This document shows, one piece after another, positions 10,949 through 24,589 of a stretch of DNA of 64,000 bases. The position numbers and the translations under genes are program-made. Source of the stretch: Diphasiastrum complanatum (Eukaryota > Streptophyta > Lycopodiopsida > Lycopodiales > Lycopodiaceae); contig CM055112.1 in the NCBI GenBank assembly GCA_029204225.1, positions 22,264,578 through 22,328,577 on the forward strand, read 5' to 3'. Numbering within the stretch: the stretch's first letter is position 1; each line of letters starts with the position of its first letter. The notes under the pieces were generated by a model that saw only the letters and a list, made by a program, of their open reading frames with translations, was not told where the DNA came from and did no database searches.

Positions 10949-12175
10949 TCTTGAGATTTAGAATGAATTTGATTTGATTTGAAAACAAACTATACCACCA
11001 AAATTTCACAAATTAAAAATCAGACAACTAGAGATTCACAAAGATCTCAACCATCCATTAATACTCAAATATGGACTCCTCATCATTCTAGACATCAAAT
11101 GGGATTACAAATTGACCCTCACACTCTCACAAAGAAAGTTGAATGGAACTAATTTGAGTTTCATACATACTATGTCAATTTTTGCTCAACAAATTGAATT
11201 CAATCACTCCTATTGGATTCCACCAATTACTCTACCTTTTAAGACTTGGATGAAATTCAAAATCAAAAGTTGTGATTTTTCTCACTAAGTTATTGTGCTT
11301 CAAAGAGCTAATGCCACTTAGAAATATTTGATCACATAGGAGAAGAAAAATTCTTCACCAATAACAACACATAATGAGCTCTAGATCTTGCCCTCTACAA
11401 AGGAAGGAACTCTTAGAAAATTGGATCTCTCTCTTCACGTTTGTCATAGACACCTTAATGACTCTTTTCAAACCTTACAGTCACTTAAAAAAATTGATTA
11501 GGGCTGAACAATGTGACTTGGATCTCAATCTCTTTTCTAGAACTCTCAATTGAAGCCAATCTATGTCAAATTCTACAAAAGATTTGCATAGATGCTCTAT
11601 ATGCACTAGAAACTCTCAAAGGTTTCACTTGGAGGATAGATCCAAAGATGTTTTCTAGCAAATTGATGCTTCTAAACTTGACCCTATCACTCTTGAACAA
11701 ATCTAGAGTGATGGTACAATGGATTTTAACCTCTCACCTTGCATATCACTCCTTAATCTATGCTTTTTAGCAAAATCTCTCTTAACTTCAACGTACACTC
11801 AAAAAATCAGAGGAGATCAATTAATGCACCTATTTCAAGTTTCAATTTTGATTTTTTGGCTGATCTAATCCAAGAACTAATCAAGGGATTAGATTCATTA
11901 TAGAAAATCTTGATTTTGCACTAAAAATCACTCAAATTGGGTACGTGAGTCAAATTCTACAAATTTTTTTAAAATTTTCAGTCAAAATTGGAGATGTACG
12001 GCCTCACACGTGTGAAAAGGACTCCTACAGCCCACAACAAGTTCTGGACCAAAAATTTTGAGGATAGCTATCAAATCCAACTCGCTGCACAAAATTTGAC
12101 TACTTTCCAAAAAATTGCTAATTTTGGCTTTGATTTGGATTAACCCTATCAATTTCAACAAAACCTCTTGTACTA
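10949..12175 (-). other. Leader of X, no gene
   Basis: This 1.2-kb stretch lies between the primer site and the X ORF. It is AT-rich with no coding signature; open frames are under 90 codons and lack motifs. It contains one exact CACACGTGTG at 12005-12014, outside the LTR. It is absent from the truncated copy, which ends at 4349. Confidence 0.6.
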
Positions 12176-12188
12176 GGCTCTGATAGCA
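12176..12188 (-). other. Primer binding site of X (tRNA-iMet)
   Basis: GGCTCTGATAGCA is the reverse complement of TGGTATCAGAGCC with one mismatch. It directly abuts the 5' LTR, which starts at 12189. This orients X on the minus strand. Confidence 0.85.
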
Positions 12189-13011
12189 TGTGGAAAAAGT
12201 ACAAAAAGGACCAATAGTGGATCCTAATCTGATCCGCAAGAGAGATTGGTTGTCAGATTACTTGATCTATCAATCTACTTCAGATTAAGATCAATCTAGA
12301 TCAATTCTAGACACAAAATCCTAACAAGAACAATCATTAATTGAAGGTAAGTGTACTTTTTGGTTTCACACGTGTGAAACACTGTCTAAGTACGGACTCC
12401 AACCTGAAAATCAAGTACACATTGATGGAACCTCAAAACAATCAAAACAAAAGTAGACAAATGGAGAGAATCACTCAAAATTGCTTCCAAAACCAAAATT
12501 GGTGTCTCACTGTGATTATGGCCAAATGTGGCTCTATATATACAATAAATGGGAGCTCATGGTACTGATCATCCCTCTGATCCCACATGTGTGAAGGTGC
12601 TTTGTCATATGATGATTCATCATGCAAAACTGACACTTGGACAAAACCGTCTATTTTGGGCACTTTTGGTCCATTTTCCTTCTATATGGAGATCTACTTG
12701 GAAATCTTCTAGAAGTCAAAATTCACCTACTTCAGCTTATTCCACACGTGTGAGCTGTCCTCTACACATAGGATATGACATCTAACCAAAGGATGTGGCT
12801 CATGCAATCAATAGATTGATGCCATGTGTCATATGTCTTTTTTTGGCCATTTTAGCCACTAGAACTTGAATTAAATCATATGTACAACATATATGATTAT
12901 GGTACATGACAAGTACACTAGTTTCACACGTGGGAACAGGATCCACACATGTGTGTTTATCTATATACAATATTTTTGGCCTCTACCAAGCTTATTTTTG
13001 CATTTTTCACA
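12189..13011 (-). repeat. 5' LTR of X
   Basis: This 823-bp LTR (TGTGGAAAAAG ... TTTTTCACA) matches the LTRs at 8363 and 1778. It differs by scattered substitutions and loses about 14 bp near 12838. Exact CACACGTGTG copies lie at 12367-12376 and 12743-12752. A TATATATA stretch lies near 12536. The TSD GTTTG follows at 13012-13016. Confidence 0.9.
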
Positions 13012-13016
13012 GTTTG

Positions 13017-14328
13017 GAGGTCCACAACGTGGTTTCCATTTGTTGGTGCTAGTTTCCTGCTCATCTTTCTCTCTATAGTCTACCAAGATTTACATTTGAG
13101 AGAGATAACCTTGTAATATTATAGGGTTTCAAAGAGTTTAAAAAGGCTTTCACATTTCTATGAAATTTCCGTACAATCTATATCACACCAAGTGCCAAGG
13201 TCCCAATGGACCTTTAACCATGAAACATGTTGATGCAATGTAACCAAGGGATAAACCACCAATCAACAATGGATCAAAATATATTTTCCAATATGGAATG
13301 GATCCACACAAAAGCTAATAACCTAAGCTGAGCATTAGATAAAGATTAAATCCATGATAAGAAATCCACTTCACTCATGTAGATCCACTTAGATATTGAC
13401 ATAAAAATAATACCACTAGCTACAGAGAGAAACTAGACATTGTGGTCAAAACAAATACCCAACTACAACAAGATGCGCAATTTTCAGCACTTTTTTGAGC
13501 ATTGTTTGAAAGATAGAATAAAAAATGGGGCATGGGAGAAGCGAAACCTTTAAGCTTTGGGTTCGTCCACTGACCTCGGAATAAGCCTCATAACTTTGAA
13601 CAACTTTTTAAGAGGATTATAATGGGAATTATTTTGAGGTCATGGAGATTTTCAAAACTCCCACAATCAGTCTACTTTTTGATAGCTATGAAGAGGGTTA
13701 TAACGAGGTCATAGACATTTCAAATTACTCTACTAATTGAGGGTGATGAAAAATATGGCACTTCAATATAAGCCTCAAAATGTTACAAAATGAAAAAGGA
13801 TGGTATTTTTATAAATAGTTGTCTATCTATATATTAAATTTCATTTGATATCAACATTAGATGCCATATAAACAAGTGAAAATAGAAAATTACATATCAT
13901 AAAAATATCATCATCACAATTTGTGTACTCACATGTGTCAACTTTTTGTTCGATATCAATAAATCAAATAACAAAGTACAATTGCATTTGTGACCAATGT
14001 GATAAATAGTACAATTAGTTGCAATACATCCTATTCCTCCAAACCAAACGAGTCTATATTTAATTCTACCCAGATATCTCCTATGGCTTTATTATTAATA
14101 CGTTGATCTTCACAAGCTAATGTCGATGGTAATGATGAGAATGATCGAGAAGCTATGTGTTGTGCGATGTTGATCCATCAAGTGATGATGCATCATGATC
14201 ATCATTTGTTTGTAAAGGTTCTTTGAAAATGTGTTATCATCATAATCATGATCTTGTTCAGGTACATTAGTTGGCGCCGCATGTCCTCCATGACATCTAT
14301 ATCCTTAAAAATTCTTTTACTACGAGGA
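13017..14328. other. Non-coding stretch, no gene seen
   Basis: The first part is probably the continuation of the LTR or flank that X split (GTTTG then GAGGTCC). Around 13490-13760 is a degenerate repeat related to 25665-25870; both have TTTTTGAGC, AAGATAG, then a GGCCTCGG-TATAAGCCT or GACCTCGGAATAAGCCT block. I see no coding region. Confidence 0.4.
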
Positions 14329-14650
14329 GTGTGAAAAATCAGAGATCAAAACACTATTAGTTCATCAACTATCTTTAGCCAATTTGGATCACACATCTAG
14401 AATCATCAACAACATAAAGATCACTACTTTATGCATGCTAGAATTTAGAAATGCATCAAGATCTGATCACAACCACTTAGATCTGGCTTACTCCTGTCCT
14501 TGTCCATATAGCAGTAGTACAATACAATACTTCACATGTGTGAAAGCTGTATCAACAAGAAAATCAACATTCTACACATAGAAACTCAAGATGTCATGAG
14601 AAATCCACAAGAAATGAACATAGAATCAACAAAGATGAATTATCCAAGCA
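14329..14650 (+). repeat. Possible LTR start fragment
   Basis: GAGGAG followed by TGTGAAAAATC at about 14329 resembles a plus-strand polypurine tract joined to a Copia LTR start. The segment contains TTCACATGTGTGAA near 14531, a one-step variant of the palindrome in the other LTRs. There is no matching LTR end or partner copy, so this stays tentative. Confidence 0.3.
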
Positions 14651-15033
14651 TCATGGAAATAGACGGCAGTAGCAGTGGCAGGCTGTCGGCAATCACGGGC
14701 GATATGATCAGGACTCTTACAATTGAAACATAAGCGCTTCTCACGGATCTCAGACATCTCAAGCTGTGAGTAGTGACGAACAGAAACAGGACGAGGAGAA
14801 AAAGGAGGATGTGGTGCAGAAGGAAGAGTGGACGAAGGTGAATTGACAGATGTGGGACTAGCAGAGGATGGAGAGGAAAAAATAGGACGTGTGAAAGGAC
14901 GCGAAGGACGAGAAACAGAGGAAGAGATGGGAGAGTACTTGTGCTGCAGTGCGGTAGCAAGGGAGATGGCGTGAGAAAGAGTGAGTGGAAAAAAAGAAGA
15001 AACATTATACCTGAGTGCGCCTCGTAGACCAGG
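14640..15033 (-). pseudogene. Ty3/Gypsy gag fragment fused in frame to Copia Y2
   Basis: Minus-strand codons contain a Gag C-terminal region (LRGALRYNV, LSHAISLATALQHKY), a Ser/Pro-rich linker, and the CCHC zinc knuckle CFNCKSPDHIARDC. This is the Gypsy type and unlike the Copia knuckles nearby. At 15033/15034 it joins Copia pol without breaking the reading frame, giving a 263-codon chimeric frame (14626-15417). No protease or RT follows it, so it is a fragment. Confidence 0.8.
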
Positions 15034-17318
15034 ATCCATAGATTTCTTGATCTCGGCCTCTTCAAATGGTGAGTGTTGATCTTCATGAAAGACAACATCT
15101 CTACTTTCAATAACTTGAGAATTAGAGAGTATAAAGACTCTATAGGCCTTCTTGGTGGATGAGTATCCAACCATGATCCCTTTGCATGCACTAGGATCTT
15201 CCTTCTTCCTTGTTTCCAAGGGAATATGGACAAAGCATAAGCATCCAAAAACTCTAAGGTGATCAACCTTAGGCTTCTTCAAAAATAAGATTTCATATGG
15301 TGACTTTCCTCCAAGAGATATATGTGGGAGCCTATTGCAAAGATAATTTGCACAATTAATGGCTTCTCCCCAAAAATCTTTGGGCAAGGATGCCTCAATC
15401 TCATAGATTTTGCACATTCACATAGAGATCTATTCTTTCTCTCGGCCACTTTATTTTGAGATGGAGAGTAGGCACAAGAAAACTTTCTTTTAAGGCCTTC
15501 AAGCTCACAAAAATCTTGAAATTTATTGGAGATATATTCACCACCTCCATCACTTCTAAGAGCTTTAATCTTGAATGAGAATTGCTTCTCTACATAAGCT
15601 TTGAAAATAAGGAAATGATCAAACACCATAGATTTTGAAGCAAGAAGATATATCCAAGTGAATCTTGTGTAATCATCAATGAACGTAACAAAACAAGTGG
15701 CTCCTCCCTTGCTTGTAGTTGATGAGAAATGCACATCCGAGTGGATTAACTCCAAAGGATGCTTGATTTTGATAGAAGATATTGTAAATGGCTTTTTGTG
15801 AGATTTAGCAATAGCACAAGCCTCACAAGGCTTGATCTTCTTGGAGAGTGACTTTGGCAAGCCAATAGCTTTGGCTTCTTTGATCATAGAGAGCATGGAT
15901 TTGTAGTTGGGATGTCCCAACCTCCTATGCTTTAATTCCTCCATAGAGAGCTTGTTCACAAGAGCAACATTACAAGCATTCACATACTCATTTGGATCTA
16001 GTTTATAGATGCCACCAAATCTAGATCCTAATGCAAGTATCTCATCATTCTTCTTGATAGTGCAAGTATCAACATTGAATTTTACATCAAGGCCATTATC
16101 AAGCAATTGGCCAACACTAATAAGATTCTTGGTAAGCTTAGGTACATAAAGAACTCTAGAGAGAGAAAGAACTTTAGAGGATGCAAGCTTCAAGGGAATG
16201 TTCCCTATGCCTTCAATAGGACATTCAAAATCATTTGTAGTATATATTGATTTCTTGACTCCATCATAAGGTGAAATAGAAGAGAAAGAGTCCTTGGAGC
16301 TACACATATGTGAAGAGGCTCCACTATCAATATACCATAGGCCGTCCTTCTTGAAAGGGGTAGATGAGAAACTAGAGACTATAAGAGATCCCTCTCCATC
16401 ACTTGCAATAGTGTCTTCCTTCTCATTGGTAATATTGGCTTGCTTGAGTTGATTCTTCTTTTTGAAGCAATTGGTGGCATAATGACCTTTCTTGCCACAA
16501 TAAAAGCACTTGATCTTCTTCTTCTTGAGCTTGGATGATGAAGCATTAGAGGAATCATCTTCATCCTCATCTTTGTCTTTGGATTTGACTTTGTCCTTGA
16601 TTGAGGATTGTTGATGTTGGTTCTTGCTCCTCCCTTTGTGCTTATCCTTGGCAAAGAGAGCTTTGCCATCATTATGAGTGAGAGAAAGCTTGTCCATCCT
16701 CAAGAGCTTGTACTCTTGTCTTGATTCTTCTGAAATTAGCACACTTTGGAAAGCCTCCAAACTTGGTAGCTCCTCCTTAATGGCATAGGATTGGACAAGG
16801 TTATCAAATTCACTTCTCAAGCCATTGAGAATGACTTGAACTAGCTCATTTTGATTGATGGAATCACCAATGCAAGCAAGCTCTCTATGAATATCTTTTA
16901 CTCTCAAAACATAACTAGATGCACTCTCATCACTCTTTTGGCTACTTTGAAAGATTTTATTCCTAAGAGTGATAAGCCTAGAGGTATTCTTAGCCTCATA
17001 GATAGTCTCGAGACAATCCCAAGCTTCTTTGGCTGTTGTACAAGTACCTATGACATTAATCTTAATGTAGTAGAGAGCCATCCTAGCTCTCTTTTTGTAT
17101 TTTTGAACCTCTTGAAGAACTTGTGGTTCTTCTTCAAGGCCATGAACTATGTCCATCACGTCTTGAAGGATCAAGATGGACTCCATCCTCATTTTCCAAA
17201 TTGAATAATTTGAAGTGGTCAATCTTTCACTTGGTTCCAACAAGGATGAACCCATTGAAGACATTTGAAGTGAAGAAAACTCAAATGATGAACAATAAAT
17301 GTTGTTACAAACTTTCAA
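15034..17318 (-). pseudogene. Copia Y2 gag-protease-integrase, pol truncated
   Basis: The gag-integrase frame is 15279-17318; the likely Gag start is the Met near residue 19 or 22 (MSSMGSSLLEPSERL). Then come the zinc knuckle CFYCGKKGHYATNC (about residue 270), protease WYIDSGASSHMC, the HHCC finger and the DDE core with RSDGGGEY and VAERKN. The 1-bp frame loss after the integrase core is identical to that in Y. A short in-frame deletion removes the SNEILRE segment of Gag. Pol is cut at 15034, before the RT, and joined to Gypsy gag. Confidence 0.9.
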
Positions 17319-18008
17319 TAGGATCCAATAATTGAGTACTATCTCCTCCTATGAAAGATCTTGCAACTATTTGTGAATTGATTCTCACTAGCTACTCAAA
17401 TCTCTCTAAAACAAGATCTATTTCACATCAAATGATGGAGTATAGGCAAAGTTAGGATCTAACACTCTTAGCACGTGTGAAATACACTAAGAAACCAAAT
17501 TTGGCTCAAATACAATGATATTGCATGAAACAAAATGGCTAAGATCTCAAAACAGTGCCTAGATCACATATAGATGAGGTTGGCAAGCATACAACTGTGA
17601 TTTTGGATCAACCACGCAATCTCTTGACCAAACCAAATGTGTTCACCCAGGTCTACATGCCCTACCTAACCCTCTTCAAAAGCTTATAACTTTTGATTGG
17701 CTCAACCAAATGGAATGAAACTGATTGCAACAGAAACTAGACAAAAATAGCCTCAAAACAAGCTATCAAGCAAGATAAATGGATCAAACATGAGAGAGAA
17801 CTTCCAAACTGAAATTGGATGTTCCTCACACATGTCTGAGCACCTGATTCCGTATAGTACCAGGTCAGACCCAATCAATGTCCTTTTGATCTCTTTTGAT
17901 CCAAGATTGAACAAGATAGCTAGGAAAATGGGCCTTGACAACTTCTAGCTCAAGATTGATGAAATTTTTTTCACTTAGATGGATCAAAATGCATGGTAAC
18001 CTTAGGTA
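17319..18008 (-). other. Leader of Copia Y2
   Basis: This is an untranslated region between the primer site at 18009-18021 and gag. There is no convincing ORF. A partial G-box (GCACGTGTGAAAT) lies near 17472. Y lacks this stretch. Confidence 0.6.
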
Positions 18009-18021
18009 GGCTCTGATACCA
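18009..18021 (-). other. Primer binding site of Y2 (tRNA-iMet)
   Basis: GGCTCTGATACCA is an exact complement of the canonical TGGTATCAGAGCC. It abuts the LTR that starts at 18022 and fixes Y2's orientation as minus. Confidence 0.92.
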
Positions 18022-18758
18022 TGTTGAATTTCACACGTGTGGACTGTCCACTACATGTACTTGTGATCTCCTAAGGTGTGTAGATGCACCAAGATCAAGA
18101 CTAGATTGAGATTCAAGATCAATCTTAGATCCTATGGCAAAAACACACTACTACATACATTCAATCACTTCCAACTCTCACTCACACGTGTGGGAAGTAT
18201 TCGAAAAATAATCTAAGTAAAAACAAGCTGCTCTCCTCTGGTAGAGAGAGAAAATGCATCATGAGCTCTCGGGTAGAGAGAGAAAGCTAGAAATCCAATA
18301 ACTCACAAAATCCATGAAATCACCAAATCAATTAGATTCAAAATGAGGAGTACAATGATACTAGTAGGTCCGCGAGCTACCACTATGCTTATCTATGATT
18401 GGACCATATTTTGTCACCTCTTGATCCTATTGGATCATTGATCCATGCACCTCTTAATTCTATTGGACTATATTCAAGCACACCTCAATTTCCTATTGGA
18501 CCTCACAAGGTTCCACCTCTAAATCCTATTGGACCTCTTGGAATTCATCAAACAAAAACTTTACACTTGTCTACACTCTAATTGGCACGTGTTTAGCCTC
18601 TTACTCTATTTTGGCTCAATAGTGGCATTACAAGCGGAAATGCATAATTTGCCATCTATGCCAAATTTATTCCTATCAACATCCTACACCTAGATGCTTG
18701 ATGTAAAAAACATAAGACCCCTATATCTAACATAGATAATCTTTTTTAATTCTACACA
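18022..18758 (-). repeat. LTR of Copia Y family, shared by two element remnants
   Basis: This 737-bp LTR starts TGTTGAATTTC and ends TTCTACACA. On its left is the primer site (role of 5' LTR for Y2). On its right is CTCCTCCT plus pol sequence (role of 3' LTR for another copy). It carries CACACGTGTG at 18032-18041 and 18183-18192. On the element's sense strand it has four CCAAT boxes, read as CCTATTGGA-like repeats between about 18425 and 18540. Confidence 0.88.
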
Positions 18759-18928
18759 CTCCTCCTAAAAAATTATCTATGAAGATTTGAGCATTGATCT
18801 TGATATAACTCCAAGATTAGATCTATGCTTGATGAAAGCACTTTTGCACAAAGGCTTGGTGAGTAGATCGGCAATACAAGAGGACGAGTTGACATGCTAA
18901 CATAGATAATATTTTTCAATTCTTCACA
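18759..18928 (-). mobile_element. Internally deleted Y-family copy
   Basis: CTCCTCCT (18759-18766) and the last roughly 40 codons of pol match 4401-4545. They are then joined near 18897 to a second LTR terminus (CTAACATAGATAAT ... TTCTTCACA, ending 18928). The copy has therefore lost nearly all its interior and most of its 5' LTR. Confidence 0.8.
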
Positions 18929-19814
18929 TGTTTCACATTGAAGGAATTATTAGAAGCTAATAGAAAATGTCAAAAAAATACATTCTACATAGTCACTTAC
19001 TTTTGGCAATAAGAAACTATGAAAACTTTTGTCTCTGAAGTTGTGCAAAGAAGATACCTAGCCGCTTCGGTATGGCTATCAAGAATGTGTGCAAAAAAAG
19101 TCAACACAACACCAATGTCTTTGTCGATATCTGCATCTATTTACAAAATGCATCTGACTGGTCTCCACAACTAGGTCTGATATATCTGTTGTCTTCTCTT
19201 TCAAGACATTACAAAAGTCATTATTTATATGATTTACATAATTAATGTCATTTATACAAATTGGCCTCCCAACCTATCTATCTTTCGGACAACATACTCA
19301 TCAAAAATTATATATCTCTCAGAATCCAAAAATGAGTCTTTAGGATCTACAACAAATCTAATAAACAACTCATTGTCAAATTATCACCTATCAATCTTTT
19401 ATATATATCTGATATTATTTTATCTACAATAGTCAATAAAATTCATGTCGTCCTCATGAGAAATGGGAATTGACAAAATCGAGGAGCTGCTAGAAAAGTA
19501 GATAGTTGTGGTGGGTGGAGAAGAACGATGTCCTAGCCGAAGCATGGGATATAGGAGCAGGGGAAGGTGGCTGGCTTGCACTAATGATAACTCTTTTTCT
19601 AGACTTCAAAGGTTTGGCCTATTTTCTCCTTATTTCATGCATGGACCCTCTCTTTGTCGGTGGTGGCCTAGTGGTAAAACCACTGCTAAAACCATGGTCA
19701 TATTTATTCCTCAGCCTCATGACAAGGTTGATGTCTGGCAACATAAGCATAACTATCTTGGCATAAATTGTGTAGAGAGTTGAGTCCTCAAAAACCTTTA
19801 CTTGGAAGAAGACT
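18929..19814. other. No gene seen
   Basis: AT-rich non-coding sequence. Two overlapping plus-strand frames (19506-19766 and 19508-19783) have no recognisable motif and are probably chance. Confidence 0.4.
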
Positions 19815-20338
19815 TATCTTAGCCAGCAGACATATCTAAAAGGCATTTTAGAAATTTAATATGTCTGATTGCAAACCAATTGATACGTCAATGGATTCAA
19901 GTATAGTACTGACTAAACCTACTTGTGCTAATTCTAATAGTGAAGTACTCGACTTAGCGAAGTGCCCTCATCATTCACTTATAGTATCTTTGATGTATGT
20001 AATGTTCTATACTAGACCAGATTTAGCATACATTGTTAGCACGTTAAGTCTTTTAATGTCCAATCCTAGGATCTCTCATTGGAAAGCATTAAAGAGAGTG
20101 ATGAGATATATTCAGAGAAGTTTAGATCACATTTTGTGTTATGATGAAAATGCCATCAACCCACTCGTCCCACGAGGCTCTCCAATTCAGATTGGGGAGA
20201 AACAGTCTCTACTAGAAAATCTACCTCCAGGTGTTGTTTCTATTTGGCAAGGGGACCGATTCTCAAGGAAGCAGAAATCAACTACGCTTTCTTCAACCAA
20301 GGCAGAGTACATCCACAATAACATGTCATGTAGATTCT
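19815..20338 (+). pseudogene. Copia RT/RNase H remnant
   Basis: On the plus strand are the RT C-terminal motif LSQQTYLKGIL then MSDCKPIDTSMD, followed by the conserved LMYVMFYTRPDLAYIVS, HWKALKRVMRYI and RNase H pieces (KQKSTTLSSTKAEY). The RNase H catalytic start is scrambled and there is no upstream YVDD. This family differs from B, C and Y: the TRPD block ends LSLLMSNP here and LSQFMQDP in the others. It is an old fragment without LTRs. Confidence 0.85.
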
Positions 20339-20532
20339 GATGTAGACGTCTGATTTATTTTCAAAAATTTCATAATCCATCGCAATCTAACATGTCAGAA
20401 TACGACGTCCAAGTAAAAAATCCGAAAATCAGAGTCTGGCAATTGGAAAATATGGGCGGCAACCAGTTTTTGAAAGGCACGTCGGAATTCGACATGTCAG
20501 ATTCCGACAATAAAACATGGATATAATTTGGC

Positions 20533-20599
20533 ATGTTTTTTCAAAAAGAAAAAAAACATGTAATCCGATGTGGACGTCAGAATCCGACGTCCACGTCGG
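20533..20599. repeat. Two adjacent hairpins before the (GA)n array
   Basis: The first, about 20533-20560, pairs CATGTTTTTT with AAAAAACATG. The second, 20565-20599, has 14-bp arms (CCGATGTGGACGTC and GACGTCCACGTCGG, one mismatch) around a 7-nt loop. They may be part of a degraded foldback or MITE. No target duplication could be defined. Confidence 0.6.
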
Positions 20600-20654
20600 C
20601 AATCCGAAAGCCTGTCCACGACATCTGGGACCTGTTGTCCGGGCCTGGGTGGTC

Positions 20655-20803
<149 letters not shown>

Positions 20804-20859
20804 GGGGTGGAGAAGAGGGAATAAGTGTGTATGTGTTGTGTCTTGCATTTGAATTTAAG

Positions 20860-21671
<812 letters not shown>

Positions 21672-22037
21672 TCATAGATCATTCTTATCATTTACGTCAT
21701 TCTCATCATCACACAAGTCTTGACACTCATCTGAGTCTAGGTCTAGATATAATAATAATTTTTCACTCGTCTCTCTTTGATGATGTGAGCTACTCTCATA
21801 TTCAATCTCCTCTTCTTCTAATTCTATCTCATCCAAATATGAGGGCCTCAAATTACCCCCAATTTGGTCTTCTACGATTGTAGGAATCTCATCATTTCCA
21901 TTTGTATCTTCTTCTCCCATCATTTCGACATCATTTGGAGTTTGGATGAGTGGTTCAAGTTCTTCCAAAACGTCCCCAAAATTGGGTGGCGGTTCATCAT
22001 GTGTATCCAATTCAACAATATCTTTTCCTTCAAACAC
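21672..22037 (-). CDS. Acidic 121-codon ORF of unknown function
   Basis: This minus-strand frame is very rich in Asp/Glu (IELEEEEIEYESS near the middle, then LDLDSDECQDLCDDEND). It opens at a GTG, not an ATG. A one-base shift upstream would add a segment reading HPDRIVPRWWYVIQLNARK. That arrangement, a Trp-rich stretch then an acidic tail, resembles C-termini of plant CACTA transposase-associated proteins, but I cannot show homology. It may be the tail of a broken transposon gene. Confidence 0.35.
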   Translation of the reverse strand: MFEGKDIVELDTHDEPPPNFGDVLEELEPLIQTPNDVEMMGEEDTNGNDEIPTIVEDQIGGNLRPSYLDEIELEEEEIEYESSSHHQRETSEKLLLYLDLDSDECQDLCDDENDVNDKNDL

Positions 22038-24141
<2,104 letters not shown>

Positions 24142-24560
24142 GCCCCTTACCCCAAATCTATTTGCCTAAATCCCTTATTCCAAATCCTAAAACCTAACAC
24201 CTACAATCATAAATCCTGAACCACAAACCCTTCTCCCTAGATACCTTATAACCTTAAACTATAAAACTAAGTCCCAAAGCCCCATTGATCTAAACACTAA
24301 AATTAAAACACCAAGCCCCTTACCCCAAATCCATTTACCTAGATCCCTTTCTCCATATCCTGAAACCTAACACCTACAACCCTGAACCCTAAACCACAAA
24401 TCCTACTCCCTAGATGCCTTACCTTAAACTATAAAACCAAATCCAAAAGCCCCTTGATCTAAACACTAAAATAAAAAAACCAAGTCCCTTACCCCAAATC
24501 CATTTACCTAGATTCCTTTTTTCAAATCCTAAAGCCTAACACCTACATTCCTAATACATC
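24142..24560. repeat. About 170-bp tandem repeat, 2.5 units, telomere-like bases
   Basis: Units start at 24142, 24315 and 24484 (periods 173 and 169), each opening (C)CCCTTACCCCAAATC and CATTTACCTAGAT-like sequence. The interior is full of CCTAAA, CCCTAAA and AACCCT variants, including ACCCTGAACCCTAAACC. It looks like an old interstitial array derived from Arabidopsis-type telomere repeat that later became a longer satellite unit (inference). Confidence 0.8.
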
Positions 24561-24589
24561 TTGTAAATTCAAATCGTTGACCCTTGGTT

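Larger units (their letters stand above)
8363..13011 (-). mobile_element. Non-autonomous LTR retroelement X, complete
   Basis: This 4649-bp element has a 3' LTR at 8363-9193, polypurine tract complement 9194-9202, a single ORF (9334-10857), a 1.2-kb leader, primer site 12176-12188 and a 5' LTR at 12189-13011. GTTTG flanks it at 8358-8362 and 13012-13016. It has every cis-signal for reverse transcription but no gag, protease, integrase or RT. Its PBS, PPT and LTR termini resemble those of the Copia elements here, so one of those families may supply enzymes in trans (inference). Confidence 0.85.

Noticed and set aside
24142-24560. A true telomere
   Set aside because: Units are 170 bp, heavily degenerate and flanked by other sequence on both sides. 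It is interstitial and only telomere-like.
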